Source: Oscheius dolichura (taxonomy: Eukaryota; Nematoda; Chromadorea; Rhabditida; Rhabditidae). Taken from it: DNA of 64,000 nucleotides. Every line of letters starts with the position of its first letter. Positions within the stretch are counted from its first letter, which is position 1. Below the pieces are notes generated by a model. The model saw only the letters and a program-made list of their open reading frames with translations, was not told the origin of the DNA and made no database searches. The stretch is taken from the NCBI GenBank assembly GCA_932521035.1, contig OW051495.1:1364001-1428000 (forward strand), written 5' to 3'. A program made the position numbers and the translations under genes. Positions 12,301 through 23,200 of this stretch are shown here, one piece after another.

Positions 12301-14479
12301 GGCAAAATTAGATATAATCAATTTCCAATGGAAATTCTATGACTCTTTGTAGCTTTTGCTCACAGTCCTTTAATCTTTCAACTCTTCAACATCCTTCAAT
12401 CGTGCAGTATAGATTGGAATCCATTACTCGGCTAAATCCCTTCTAACAATTCGTCATACGGAACAGCGCTGCAATTCAAAAACTAAATAGTTGCGGGGGG
12501 AATATAAAGGAACCGCGAAACAGTAGTTGATTGATCGTTGGTCCATCCCTTATTGTAAACGGTCAGTTGGAAATTACTAATTAAGATTCTTTCAATTGTT
12601 CCATGAATCTTATTTGAACATTGAAAAAGAAGTCAGTTGATCAGTGTAGCTGCTTCAAACTCTTGTTGACTTCTGTCAAAATATTGAGGCGCCAGATCAT
12701 CGTTGATCCGCAGAAAACCACGCAGAACAAAAGAATAACGTTTGTTTTACTGTAAATGATGATAAAAAGAGCTGATCCCTGTGCAGTGAACCACTCTGTT
12801 GCTGCCAACTTATAAAGGTCCTCTAAAACTAACAAGACTTGTTCATGGGTGTGTTCATGATGATATCATCAAAATCGAAAATTTCCATTGTGCCCCAAAG
12901 ATTGAATTCATTGTCTTTTCTTTCACCGAGTCTATTTGAGAAATTTGGCCTTTGGAATCCACTAGTTCGTCATAGACTAATTGGAATAGTTCAATACTGG
13001 CTCATTTCTATCCGATATGATATTTTGGCTATTGATTTCAATGTTTCTTGTAGACTACAAAGAGGTGAAAGTCATTACAGCTAATTTGATTTTCGATGCG
13101 GTTATAAAATTTACAAATTTAGCGCCCTAAAAGGGAGGGAATTGAGATTTTTGTACTGCTTCAATAAGTCAAACGTTTCCACGGGGAAAAAAGTTGAAAA
13201 TTTTGAGTTGCGGTAGGAAACGCTGTTGTGGTTTCCTAAAACAGAGATTCGGAACTTACTCGTCACATAAAATCAGAAATTGTTATTCTTCCAAGGAGTA
13301 GTAGAACCTATGAGTCTATGAGTGTTCAAATCTATATCTATGAGAGTTCAAAGCCGTCTTTATAGGCAAGAACTGAAACAGACAAAAAACATAAGAAGAG
13401 GACGACAAAGAGATGTTCTGCGATTATTCGAAAGACTTTTTACTGAAAGAGGAGTGGATTTAGGAGGGATAACAAGAAAACCTAACTGAAATTTCCTAAA
13501 CTATGAGATAAAATGTTTTCTTTGTCCGTTGTAAAGCCGCCCTCAGTCTAGAATACCCTTCCATTTCTATCAGGTTGACGTTTTAGTAAAAGGTTACGGT
13601 AAAGGAGAAAAACAAAGTCGTGCGGAAGCGGAAACGACTGGGGATGCCCATTAGCGGCTAGCTCGTCTCTCTCGTTTTTTCTGCTAATTTTAACAAAAGG
13701 AAAAGGGTCGTCTCGTGAGCGTCGGCGGGTAGTTTGCTAAGCGCCTTCTCTCTGGCTCCTGTAACACGAGACCGCCTGCTCTGTCTGTTCCTCTTCCGGT
13801 TTGGAAAAAGCGGAAACGTGGACGGAAAAACGCGTAGAAGAGAGCGGACGGGTGGATGGGCAGGCTGGAAATGGGGGAGGCGAGAATATTCTGTGAAAGA
13901 TTGAACCTAATGACAGTTTGGAGCCATGTAGTCCAAAACCTTTATGCCCAGGGTAAAACAATGAATAACGCTTTAGTGATTATTCGGATATTTTGCCATT
14001 CAAATAAATGATATGAAAAGGGAAAAAATAGGGAAACGATTCTGCAATCGGTGATGTGATAAGGAAACCGGGAAAGACTCGGCGGAACGGACTTTGCGAT
14101 GTTTTAGAACGAGAGGTTCGATAAAAGAAGAAGCATAGAACGGGGTGGTAGCCTTGCCATTTTATACCCAAGTTGAAAATTATCACTCATGAAAAAAGTA
14201 CTGTACTGGTTTCCGACAGTCCTTTGAGTATCATATAGCGGAAGCATAGATAAAAATAGAGAAAAACAGAGATTATACCAGAATTACAAAGCGAGGCAAC
14301 CCGACAATATTAAAGTGAGGTTGAAATATATAGGAAATGGAATATACTCATAAGTATTGTAATGAATTCTAGGCTTACAAATAGTCGATACGAAGCAAAA
14401 AATTGTAAGAAGGAAGGATATTTTTCGGAGGGCAGGAAAGATCTGTCAAGTGAGGAATAACGGTACTTTCTCCAAGTTT

Positions 14480-14850
14480 CAAGTTTTATTCCCATAATCA
14501 GCGCATATCACGCGAGGGAGGCCTCTTGTCCCTTGTTGCTGCACGAGTTCTTGAACTGCTACAGCGGGACGGCGAGGTGGTAGGCCGGTACTCTCCCAAG
14601 TGGCCAAGTCGACGGGGAGAGGGAGTCTGCATCCATAACCGTTGATGTTGTTGCTGCTTCTGTTGGTAGAAGTCGCTGGCCGGCTAGGATGTTGAATCCA
14701 GTAGAGCCTACGGCCTCACGGTGCTCCAGTCCGGCTTGAGGTCGGGATCCTGTCCTTTATCACGGCAGCACGGCGGCGGACGAGCAGCAACTGCAGCTGG
14801 CTGCTTTGGCGGCAGAGAAATGGGGACCGACCGCCCGCGGGGTGGAAAGA
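14480..14850 (-). other. GC-rich island, possible Q-rich exon or promoter DNA
   Basis: This GC-rich block stands out sharply from its surroundings. On the minus strand one frame stays open for about 65 codons and contains a QQKQQQHQR stretch followed by a Ser/Arg/Thr-rich tail. On the plus strand an ATG at 14645 starts a short hydrophobic leader-like peptide (MLLLLLLVEVAG) that could be the missing signal exon of the gene starting at 15018. However, its nearest donor (GTAGAA) gives the wrong phase. Neither reading is convincing. Confidence 0.2.
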
Positions 14851-15017
14851 AGCAGAAGTCTACTTTCTTATCACTGAAAATTAAAATTCATTAATTATCC
14901 GTTTTCTCCCTATTTCGTTTTCTATTTACCTATTTCGTTTTCTCTTCTCTCCTTTCCCGTCTCAAACATCCAAAATACTTCTGCTCCTCTACTCTCTAAT
15001 TCCAACGGTTTCAACAG

Positions 15018-16121
15018 CCGCCGCCGTCTGTGATCCGAAGATTGCAGGGCAGTGGAGTACCTGGGAATTGGCTCCAGCCCAGGCCGGCTATGATTCTTGT
15101 GGTGGCTGTTGGCGAGCGAATTATACCAGGGAGTGTTTGGACTCCAACTGCCCGTGCAAGTAAGTTTCCTCATAACTAAACCTCCCTTTAGTAGTGGTAG
15201 TAGAACATCGAGAGTTCGGTCACTGCTGATGGAAAATATTTTTCCTTTTTTGAAAATCCATTTTTTGAGCCCATATAGTGATCTTTGATATTAAACGAGC
15301 GTTAGAAAAAAGGCAAAAGTATTTGTCTTCAGCGGGGATCGAACCTGTGATGTTTCATTGTTGGCGCGCGCTTCAACGCATTGCGCCATTTGGCAATCTC
15401 GGTTGATTGAAGATAATTCATTCCAGAGGTCCTGCAACCGCTCAAGCAGATACAAATCTCGATATCTGCTTGTATCCCCGGTTATCCTGCTGTCCCGGTA
15501 AAAACAAAACCATTCAAGATCGCGCTTTCGTATGTCTTCCCTCGAAATCTACGCTTCCCCCGAATCCTGTCCCTCCGGTTAATTCTACCGTCTGTTCTCC
15601 ATCCGGCTACTGTGGTCCAATTGGGGAGTCTGCAATGCTTTTTGCGGGATGTGCGGAATCAGACAGCGAACACGAGCCTGCATCTCCGCCCCCGCCTGTC
15701 CCTGCCTGAATTCGGACACCGATGACCGACAAATGGGGAGATGTAGCAATTCGGCGGGGCTTCTCTGTAGCCGGCCAACCGCTCCCTGTTGTGACGGATT
15801 CGTCGTGTCCACCGGCTACGACGGCTATCAATCCCGTCTACCAAAGGCCCAATCTATACGGGAACCTGGTCCGAATGGATGCCTTCCCCCTATGCGAATG
15901 GCACCTGTACCGATAACTGGGATGTGTGGCAGCCGAGCTGAATTCCGCTACTGCTACCCGTCGGGATGTCAAGGCCCGTACGTTTTATTTTTTTTAGCGG
16001 AAAAAAAACACAAAAATTCCAGTGGATACGAGAGCGGCCGATTGCGAAGAAACTGCCTGTATGTATCCGAGGGCTAGCTGCTGTGCCGGTTATACGAAAA
16101 CCCTGCAGCTTTTCGTTGGAA
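15018..16121 (+). pseudogene. Secreted thrombospondin-type-repeat protein, frame-broken
   Basis: Three pieces carry the same Cys-rich module: exon 15018-15159 (QWSTW... CGGC... CPC), exon 15427-15977, and a piece at 16023-16121 (CMYPRASCCAG). The module combines a TSP1-like WSxW..C..CGMCG..R.R.C motif with a C(L/M)YPR.SCC block, and occurs three times. The first exon joins the second in phase. Within the second exon the modules then lie in different frames: breaks fall near 15610 (just before WSNW), near 15800-15860 (before GTWSEW) and near 15912 (before GMCGSR). The junction to 16023 is also out of phase. Family knowledge: TSP1 repeats are extracellular adhesion or matrix modules. The lectin next door is frame-perfect, so this looks like decay rather than generally poor sequence, but local indel errors are possible. 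No signal exon or 3' end was found. Confidence 0.6.
15335..15400 (-). repeat. tRNA-like (A box/B box) element in a TSR-gene intron
   Basis: On the minus strand it shows an A-box-like TGGCGCAATGCGTTGAAG and a good B box GGTTCGATCCCCGC. The T stem and acceptor stem do not pair properly, so it is not a functional tRNA. The B-box half closely resembles the copy at 51963-51995, which suggests a tRNA-derived SINE-like family or a tRNA pseudogene. Confidence 0.4.
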
Positions 16122-16666
16122 GTGAGTTGTAACCCTAAAAATCTGACTATACAAAAAACAACAAAAACAATAATAGAATCTTTTATGATTTGGTTAAAAC
16201 AATAAATATCGCACAGCAAAGCTCATGACAATACGATTTGATTGAGGTTGGAATCTGAAAATTGTACGTTTTGTGAGATTTATAACAACGAAGCAAAGAC
16301 GAACGTAGCCCGTCTCAATGTAAAGAACCATGCATAGAGCACCTGCCCCATTTAGACGGTCAATTTTCAACAATTGGATCGATTTAGGCCTGGGTTTTGA
16401 CGTTTTTACATTCGGAGAGCGGAATATCGTAAGATCTAGGCATTGTTTTTAGTGGCCCAAGTTTTGCCACAAAAGATCACATTTTGTGCTCGGAAAATTC
16501 TCAAAAATATTAGAAAATAGAGAGCAGACAAGCCCGAAAAAAAAGTAAATATTACTGGGCGACTTTTTCTTGTATCCCGGGTAAAACAGAAAAAACGAGG
16601 CAAACTTCTTTTTCATCTCCATCATTCAAAATCAAAAGCACTGTATTTTCACCGAAAGAATAAGAA
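16122..16666. other. Convergent intergenic spacer
   Basis: AT-rich DNA between the 3' end of the broken TSR gene and the lectin stop codon. I see no exon or conserved element and no canonical AATAAA in a convincing position for either gene. Confidence 0.5.
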
Positions 16667-19513
16667 CTATAAACTGGAACCTTTTTGACATATCCACGAA
16701 GCACTGCCGGTAGGATTTTTGGGACTTGACCATCTGGCATCCATCTGACCGTCAAACTTCGCATATTCCAGTACAACCAGCTGACTTTGTCCATTTGGCT
16801 GGCCTAAATCTTCTTTTTCTCTCTCTCGAAAAGCTACAGTATCCACCTTTCTCAAAATTACTGTACCCGTCCAGCGGGGTGCCGTCCAGCCAGGCACAGC
16901 TGGTCGTATTCGAATCCAGGCACTCCAGTCCGATCCAGACACTCTTCGCCTGGTTATACGTCTCTTGCATTAAATTCTGGAGGAAGAAATTCTCCTCTGG
17001 GCTGAAAATGAAGGCGAAATGGCCGCCTTCACTGGTACAGGTCGATTGAGCGAAGCCGTAGGTATAGGCACGGGTATCGGCTCGATAACACTGGCAAGTG
17101 CCGTGGAACAGACGGTAGCCCGGATCGCAGGTGGCGTTTACTGGAAAAGAAGGAAATTATTTGTGTTTTGAAGAGACTAGAAAGACATTAGGATGGGTTT
17201 CACAGCGCTTCCTATAGAAGTGGTGTTATGTAAGCAAAAAAGTTGTAGTCTGTTTCCTAGGTCAGCGTTTCGGGATCTTTCAGGAATTTTTGGTCTAATG
17301 TTTTTCTTTTCTTCTCAGATTATCAATTTTGAAAAAAAAACCAGAAAAAATCAGGAAGCCATTGTCATTTTACGGTAGTCTTACCTGAAACGTGCTTTTT
17401 TTGTCTTTATCCTGGTTTCATTGTGGATATTAATTTTGCAGGGAGAAATAATAGAGCTACTTTGGGTACACTTAGCGCAAAAAAAACAGGCGAGACGATT
17501 TTTTATCACAAATACCGTGTCAAAAACAGATGCTTTTGATTTTTGTGAAAAATTGCAAAGTTCACAAATTCCGAATGCAATGTAAAGTAATGGATCAATT
17601 TAGTAGAACGATTGAAACTCGAAAACGAAAGATTAGAGAAAGGGGAAAAATTACTATTGTTCTTCCCCTGTAGGTGTAGGTGGCGTGCTCCGCTAATTAA
17701 ATTATGATTGCCCCGTATTCTCACAGTCGTCCAGAGCACTATAAAAGCGGCGACTGACACGTGCCAGACGACTCGACACATCTATGGCAGCACAATAAAG
17801 ATCCCAAGAATATGCTTCTACTCTTCAGAGTCTATAGTCCAGAGTATGGAAATAAATGGAGACAAGAATCGCTTGCCCTACTGCTGATAAGCGAATTCTA
17901 CAGAACGGACGAAGCGCGGCATATTCTAGAGAAAAGATTACGGTAAGCAGAGGAAAAATAAATCCCGATCAATCACTAGAGTAAGAGAGCGAAGTATATT
18001 ATTAAATAAAATAACTGAAACTTACGTGGACAAGTAATGGGGCAGGATGGCGGAGTATTTGGAGAACAGGTCGGCGATCCTGGGGTAATACCGCCGTTTG
18101 GATCAATTGTACACATAAATGGACGAGCAGAATTGCACAGCTCTTTTCTGGAAATGTTCTCTCGAATTTCAAGACTATCTAATAGCCCTTATTTATTCTT
18201 TGAGTTTTTATCTTTCTATCAAAACCAAAAAGTGACTATTTTCCCCCTAGTTGAGTCGAATAAAACCCACGTCCAGTGATAATCCACATCTCTGACGGCT
18301 GCACATTGATAGGGGCTGGGATCCGCGGGTTGTGACGGGGCCCAGTTCTCATAGGTCGTTGTCGACTTGTTCATCCAGCTCCATTCCGATGAATAGAGCA
18401 AATTCAACCCGATCCAATAGCTCACAGGCGACGCGGAGGCGGCGGCAATCCCTCAAAATATAAATGTTATGGATGGACAATATAGAAAATATAGGGGAAT
18501 TGAAACGTTATGAACGCTGTTGATATTACCGGCTACAAATGAATTCTCGAAGCCATTCTGCACCGCTACGAGATTTCCTCCCATCTGTTGGCATTTCTCT
18601 TGGGCCGCGAGGAAGGAGACATTCTCATTGACGTATTTGTAACATCTGAAAGAGGAAATTTTGGATTTTCTTCGATTCAATAGGGCTTCTTATTCCATTT
18701 GTTTGAATAGAAATCAATTCAACCGAATAAGTGGCTAGTCAATCAATTTTTGAAATTTCAGCACTATTCATTTCGTTTTTTGGTGTTTCGCGCTAAACTT
18801 TGGCACAGTTCCTCTCGTTGTTTTGCTCTTTCGTTACGTTACGAATTCGACGAAATCGACTTTTGAGGCGAAGTTATTACCGATACCAAACGTAAAATTC
18901 TCGCAGGCTAGTGTTTACCATCTCCACAAAACATAATAAAACGTTCTCGATGTTGGAATACAATTATCCGGAGTAGAATGCGCAAGCGATCTATCAGTGC
19001 AATAAATCCGCTCAAAGTGGAATAATTTCGAAAATAGGGCCTCTCGGCTGAGGAAACATTTGGATTTTTGTCCAAATGCTCAAAGAAATCTCGGAATCTT
19101 TTGGTTACTTTTAGAATTAGAGCAATCCCAGATTCTGGTTTTACCATCTCTGCAAAACATAAAAAATGTTGACATTTTTTAAAATTTGAACCAAACTCGA
19201 TTGAAAAAAAGTTTGCAGAGCCATCTAGCCAGACACATTGAATCAAATAAACCAGCCCTATGGAACAAAAAGGATAATGAATTTCCTACTGTTATTGGTA
19301 ACAAATTTATGGGTCAAGAAAATTATTCACCAATATGACCAAAATTGCCACCAAATAGTTTCGTATCCCCTCCTATTTTTGTGCAATTTGGTCAGAAATG
19401 AAGGAGACGCGAACTTACTTATTGAACCCGCTCTCGTGAATCGTCCCTGTAGGGCAGGAAGAACTGGCGGAAGTGATGAAGAAGAGGGAAACAATAGCCC
19501 AGCCGAGGAGCAT
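16667..19513 (-). CDS. Secreted C-type lectin with two CTLDs
   Basis: Six exons read on the minus strand: 19513-19419, 18645-18530, 18451-18271, 18147-18026, 17140-16847 and 16803-16667. They sum to 945 nt (314 aa) with all phases matching. A signal peptide covers residues 1-19. The first C-type lectin domain follows (WIGL at 83-86), then a Pro/Cys-rich linker and a second domain (CxCY about 187-190, WIGL 240-243, final WIC about 306-308). Worm clec proteins are secreted and take part in pathogen response or glycan binding. The first domain has QPA at 111-113 where a Ca-dependent sugar-binding domain would have EPN/QPD, and its WND triplet is absent. The second has QPN at 271-273. Sugar binding may therefore be weak or Ca-independent. 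A TATA-like box lies about 100 bp upstream. It converges on the TSR gene. Confidence 0.9.
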
Positions 19514-19610
19514 TGCCCGGGAACTTTAATCAGGAAGAAGGGAAGATAAGACAAGAAGAATAGGAGCGATAGCTGGAAGGGGGACTCTCGACTTCAGCGA
19601 ACAGTAGCCT

Positions 19611-19620
19611 CTATAAATAC
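19611..19620 (-). promoter_or_regulatory. TATA-like box of the lectin gene
   Basis: Minus-strand GTATTTATAG, about 100 bp upstream of the lectin ATG (19513). No SL-type splice acceptor sits directly before that ATG, so a conventional promoter with a short 5' UTR is plausible. Confidence 0.4.
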
Positions 19621-19839
19621 AACTGGACGAGCCTCTCCTGAATCGTCTTATATTCATCTCAAAACTTAAAAAACAAGAAAATTTTGCAACTTTCTTTTCA
19701 AGTAGCAGCGCGATCCCACTTGGCGTCTATTGCACCCAGCAGGGCGAGATCTTTTTGACTTTTCGGCGGGGAAAATGAGGAGTGGACGGGATCCTGGACG
19801 AGAACTGTCTGTAGAGATGGAAAACTGTATTATTATCAT

Positions 19840-20062
19840 ACATGGGCGAACACCCGGGCTCGTCCCGTTACTTACCATATCATCTGTCACAGTTTATGGG
19901 GCTACAGATTGTTTTGTCGGGTCGGTTGAGATGTGACAAAGTTCATTAGAATCGTCTTGACGTGATCTCCAACTAGGTCTTTGAATTTTCGCAATCGACC
20001 AAGAAATGACCGAGATACGGACACAAACACCCGACACTCCCGTCTACGCCCAAAAAACGGGT
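19840..20062 (+). mobile_element. TIR element family 2, copy 1 (truncated right end)
   Basis: Begins with TACATGGGCGAACACCCGGG and continues through the family core (TTTATGGGGCTACAGATTG, GAATCGTCTTGACGTG, GACCGAGATACGGACACAAA). The right end breaks off at about 20062 before the inverted terminus. Total family length is about 220 bp. No genuine coding capacity. Confidence 0.75.
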
Positions 20063-20237
20063 ACATGATCCCAGTTTTTCAAAATGGAAATATGAACTGT
20101 TTTCAAGGTGAGCAGTTGTTTTAAGGAGAAAAACGAAAAGTGCAACAAAAAAAAGTACAATAATTACCCGACAAAGTGTGTTGATATGAAGATTATCGCA
20201 TGTTTTCTACAATCGAGGAGCTACCCAGACTTCTCCA

Positions 20238-23200
20238 TCATCCACTGCTCAATTGTGAAGGCAACGGAAAACCGAAAAGAACATAATCCCAGAAGAAGAT
20301 ATTCCTCATCAGCTCCTTCCCTTCCCTGGATTCCAACTGTTCCAGGACCTTTTGCCGCCGGGTCTCGTTGCTTTGTTTATGCGTCGTGTGCGGAGTAGAT
20401 TTGGTTAAAATTTCCGAGGTGATCATTTCCACAAGGACGGAATCCACACGGGACCCTAGCAAGACGGTGGACAGTTCCCGGGCGAGGTCTTCTTTCTTCG
20501 CCGGCGAATAACGGATGATTTTGTACTCTTCTGGGTCGGAAAAATACTCACAATGCCTAAAAAAGTGGATTTTTAATGACTGGGAAAGCAAATAAATGAA
20601 GAATTTACCAATTTTGGGGGCCCAAATGCCAGAGTTCGTGGCCCTCGGCGGTGATATCGCCTCGGGAGAAGCGACGAGATAAAGCGTACAGCTGACGCAA
20701 GACACAGATGACATCTTCATCGCAGTTGAAGCATCTCCCGGGAAAGGCGCCGTCCCTGTAAAATAATGGACTGTGAAAGATTACAAGAAATTTGGGAGAA
20801 TACTGTATTTTGCGAGAAATATCGATCACGCGATGTTTCGCGCGTCAACCGCCGCGTTACGTTACGTAACACATCCTCAGTCAAAGTTTGTGGGGCTACA
20901 GATTGTTTTGTCGGGTCAGCTGAGATGTGAGCGGGTTCATTAGAATCGTCTTCATGTGCTCTCCAACTAGGTCTTTGAAATCGACCAAGAAATGACCGAG
21001 ATACGGACACAAACAGCCGACACTCCCGCCTACGCCCAAAAACGGGAGCGCCCGAAACTGGGCGTTTTGCCAGTCTGTTGGGCGCAACTTTTTCCCATTT
21101 TTCAGCCACTCCAACTGGTCAAATGCCGTACATAGAAGTCGATGGAGGAAAACTGGAACTCGGACAGACTCTCACAATCTGTCGCTACTTGGCCAAAGCT
21201 CTGGATCCTGAATCATGTACGTTTTTTATACCAAACTTGAACATAAAAGTGACGAATAAAACCGAATTTCGGCTGGGCGCGCCCGTTTTTGGTCGTAGCT
21301 GGGAGTGTCGGGTGTTTGTGTCCATATCTCGGTCATTTCTTGGTCGATTTCAAAAATTCAAAGACCTACTTGGAGACCACGTCAAGACGATTCTAATGAA
21401 CCCAGTCACATTTCAACAGCCCCGACAACAAAATTTGTAGCTCCACAAACTTTGACAGAGGATATGTTACGTAACGTGGCGCGCGTTGCACGGGATCCGA
21501 GAAACACTTTTGTTTTGATCGCATTCCCAATGACAAATATATTTATTTTGCCCGGGAATCAGGGCTGACTCATCCGATGGGAACAGCCGCGTCCCGGAAA
21601 ATCCTCCCGGTTCTCTTTATAAAACAGCACGTAGCCTAGGCCAGGAGACCTTCCCCCGTCTCTCTCTTTTTTCCTTCGAAATATCCAAAACATTTCTCCT
21701 TCAGATCATGAAGTGTCTCCTGATCTGTTCTGTCCTCCTCTGCCTGGCCGTCTCCATCCAGGCCAAACTCCAGAATGTCACCGTCAAGGGCGTTGCCATC
21801 TGCAACAAGAAGCGCGCCGCTAATGTCAGAGTCAAGCTCTTAGACAGGGTCACTCGTGAGTCTTTGCCCTTCTGACTGTTCCTCGTAAAAGCGTAAAAGC
21901 GAAGTAGTAATTTGCAAAAGGGACAGCAATATTTACGAGTTAGGTGAAATCAAAAAAAAAACTTTTCGACCGACTGGCTTTTTCTATCAAATAATTATGT
22001 AAATTTCATTGCATTGTTTCGATGAATCTAGTTTTTATCAGTTTCATGAATCCTATAAAATGCCAAAGAAATGAATCTAGGCACTTTTCTGGCTTTTTTC
22101 ACTCCTACCGTAACCCTGGCCAATGTAAAAGCGGGAATGAGGTGAATTCAGTCAGTCAATTGGCTTATTTGTAAAACTGCAGTACCAGGAAAAAAGCGCA
22201 AGCCTTTATGATAAAGGGAAGGTGGAACTTTTTAGTATTTTTTTTCAAAAATTCTAAAGGTCCTACCGTATCCTGTATCAATTAGAGACTTTACTTTATT
22301 TTACAACAAGTATGCCTCCGACCGCTATCGGCGGCGTTGGGGTTAAAAATTTGACGGTCGAATAAAACCTGACCGGTCGGACCTTTCGGCTTCTCTAACT
22401 GTCTGCATTTGACCGTCAAATCTACACATCCGACAGGTCTTACAGACAGACAGACAGAGATCTCCCTATTATTAGGGTAGGATACCAGCGGGCCTTCGGC
22501 AGCCTACGGCTCTTCTTGTTCGACCTGTGGCGACCGTTCCGCTCTTCCGCTCTTCCACCGACGACCGCCTGCGGTGGCCCCCGGGATTAAAAAAGTTCCT
22601 ATCCCTTTACTCGTCGGACACTTTCCCATCGGACAGACAGACAGACAAACACCATAGCACTTTAATAAGGGGGGATGTCAACCGCCAAACATATCCAGAA
22701 TCAGACTTTTCGTTATATTCTTCTAAAGAAACCATCAAAATTTCTCTCTCATTTCACAGACAGACAGAAATCTCCCCATTATCCCTTACTATTAAAGTGC
22801 TATGGTGTTTGTCTGTTTGTTTGTTTGTTTGTTTGTCTGTCCGATGGGAAAGTGTCCGACGGTAAAGGGATTACTAATTTTTTAATCCCGGGGGCCGCCG
22901 CAGGCGGTCGGCAGACGAGCGGAAAGGTCACCACAGGTCGAAACGGATAATTCTAACAAGACGACAGCCGTAGGCTGCCGAAGGCCTGCTGGTTAGGGTA
23001 GGATAGTGCCATTGTTGATCTTGGAGCAACATCACTTTCTTATAAAAATATGCCTTATGTAACCGACGCTTTTTTTAAGCTGAGGAGTTGAGAGTAGGCT
23101 CATTCGAACCGATAATTTTTGCTGCGCCGAACTGCACTTTTAGATTTTTTTGAAAGTGAGGGAGTGAGGAGGAAGCGAGCTTCCAAATTTTGAAAATGGC

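Larger units (their letters stand above)
8525..14479. other. No supported gene; AT-rich with GC-rich patches
   Basis: No exon chain was found. The GC-rich patches at about 10500-10640 and 11990-12130 give Pro/His/Gln/Arg-rich frames on both strands and match no family I know. One small codon-biased stretch is listed separately at 8870-8945. Confidence 0.45.

Noticed and set aside
20717-21568. Recurring ORFs with DSNEP.HIS..PT and QTLTED(V/M)LRN(V/A)AR peptides here, at 36409, 46588, 48893 and elsewhere, as a conserved small protein
   Set aside because: They are translations of the ~220-bp TIR element family in several frames; homology is at DNA level across non-coding ends too.
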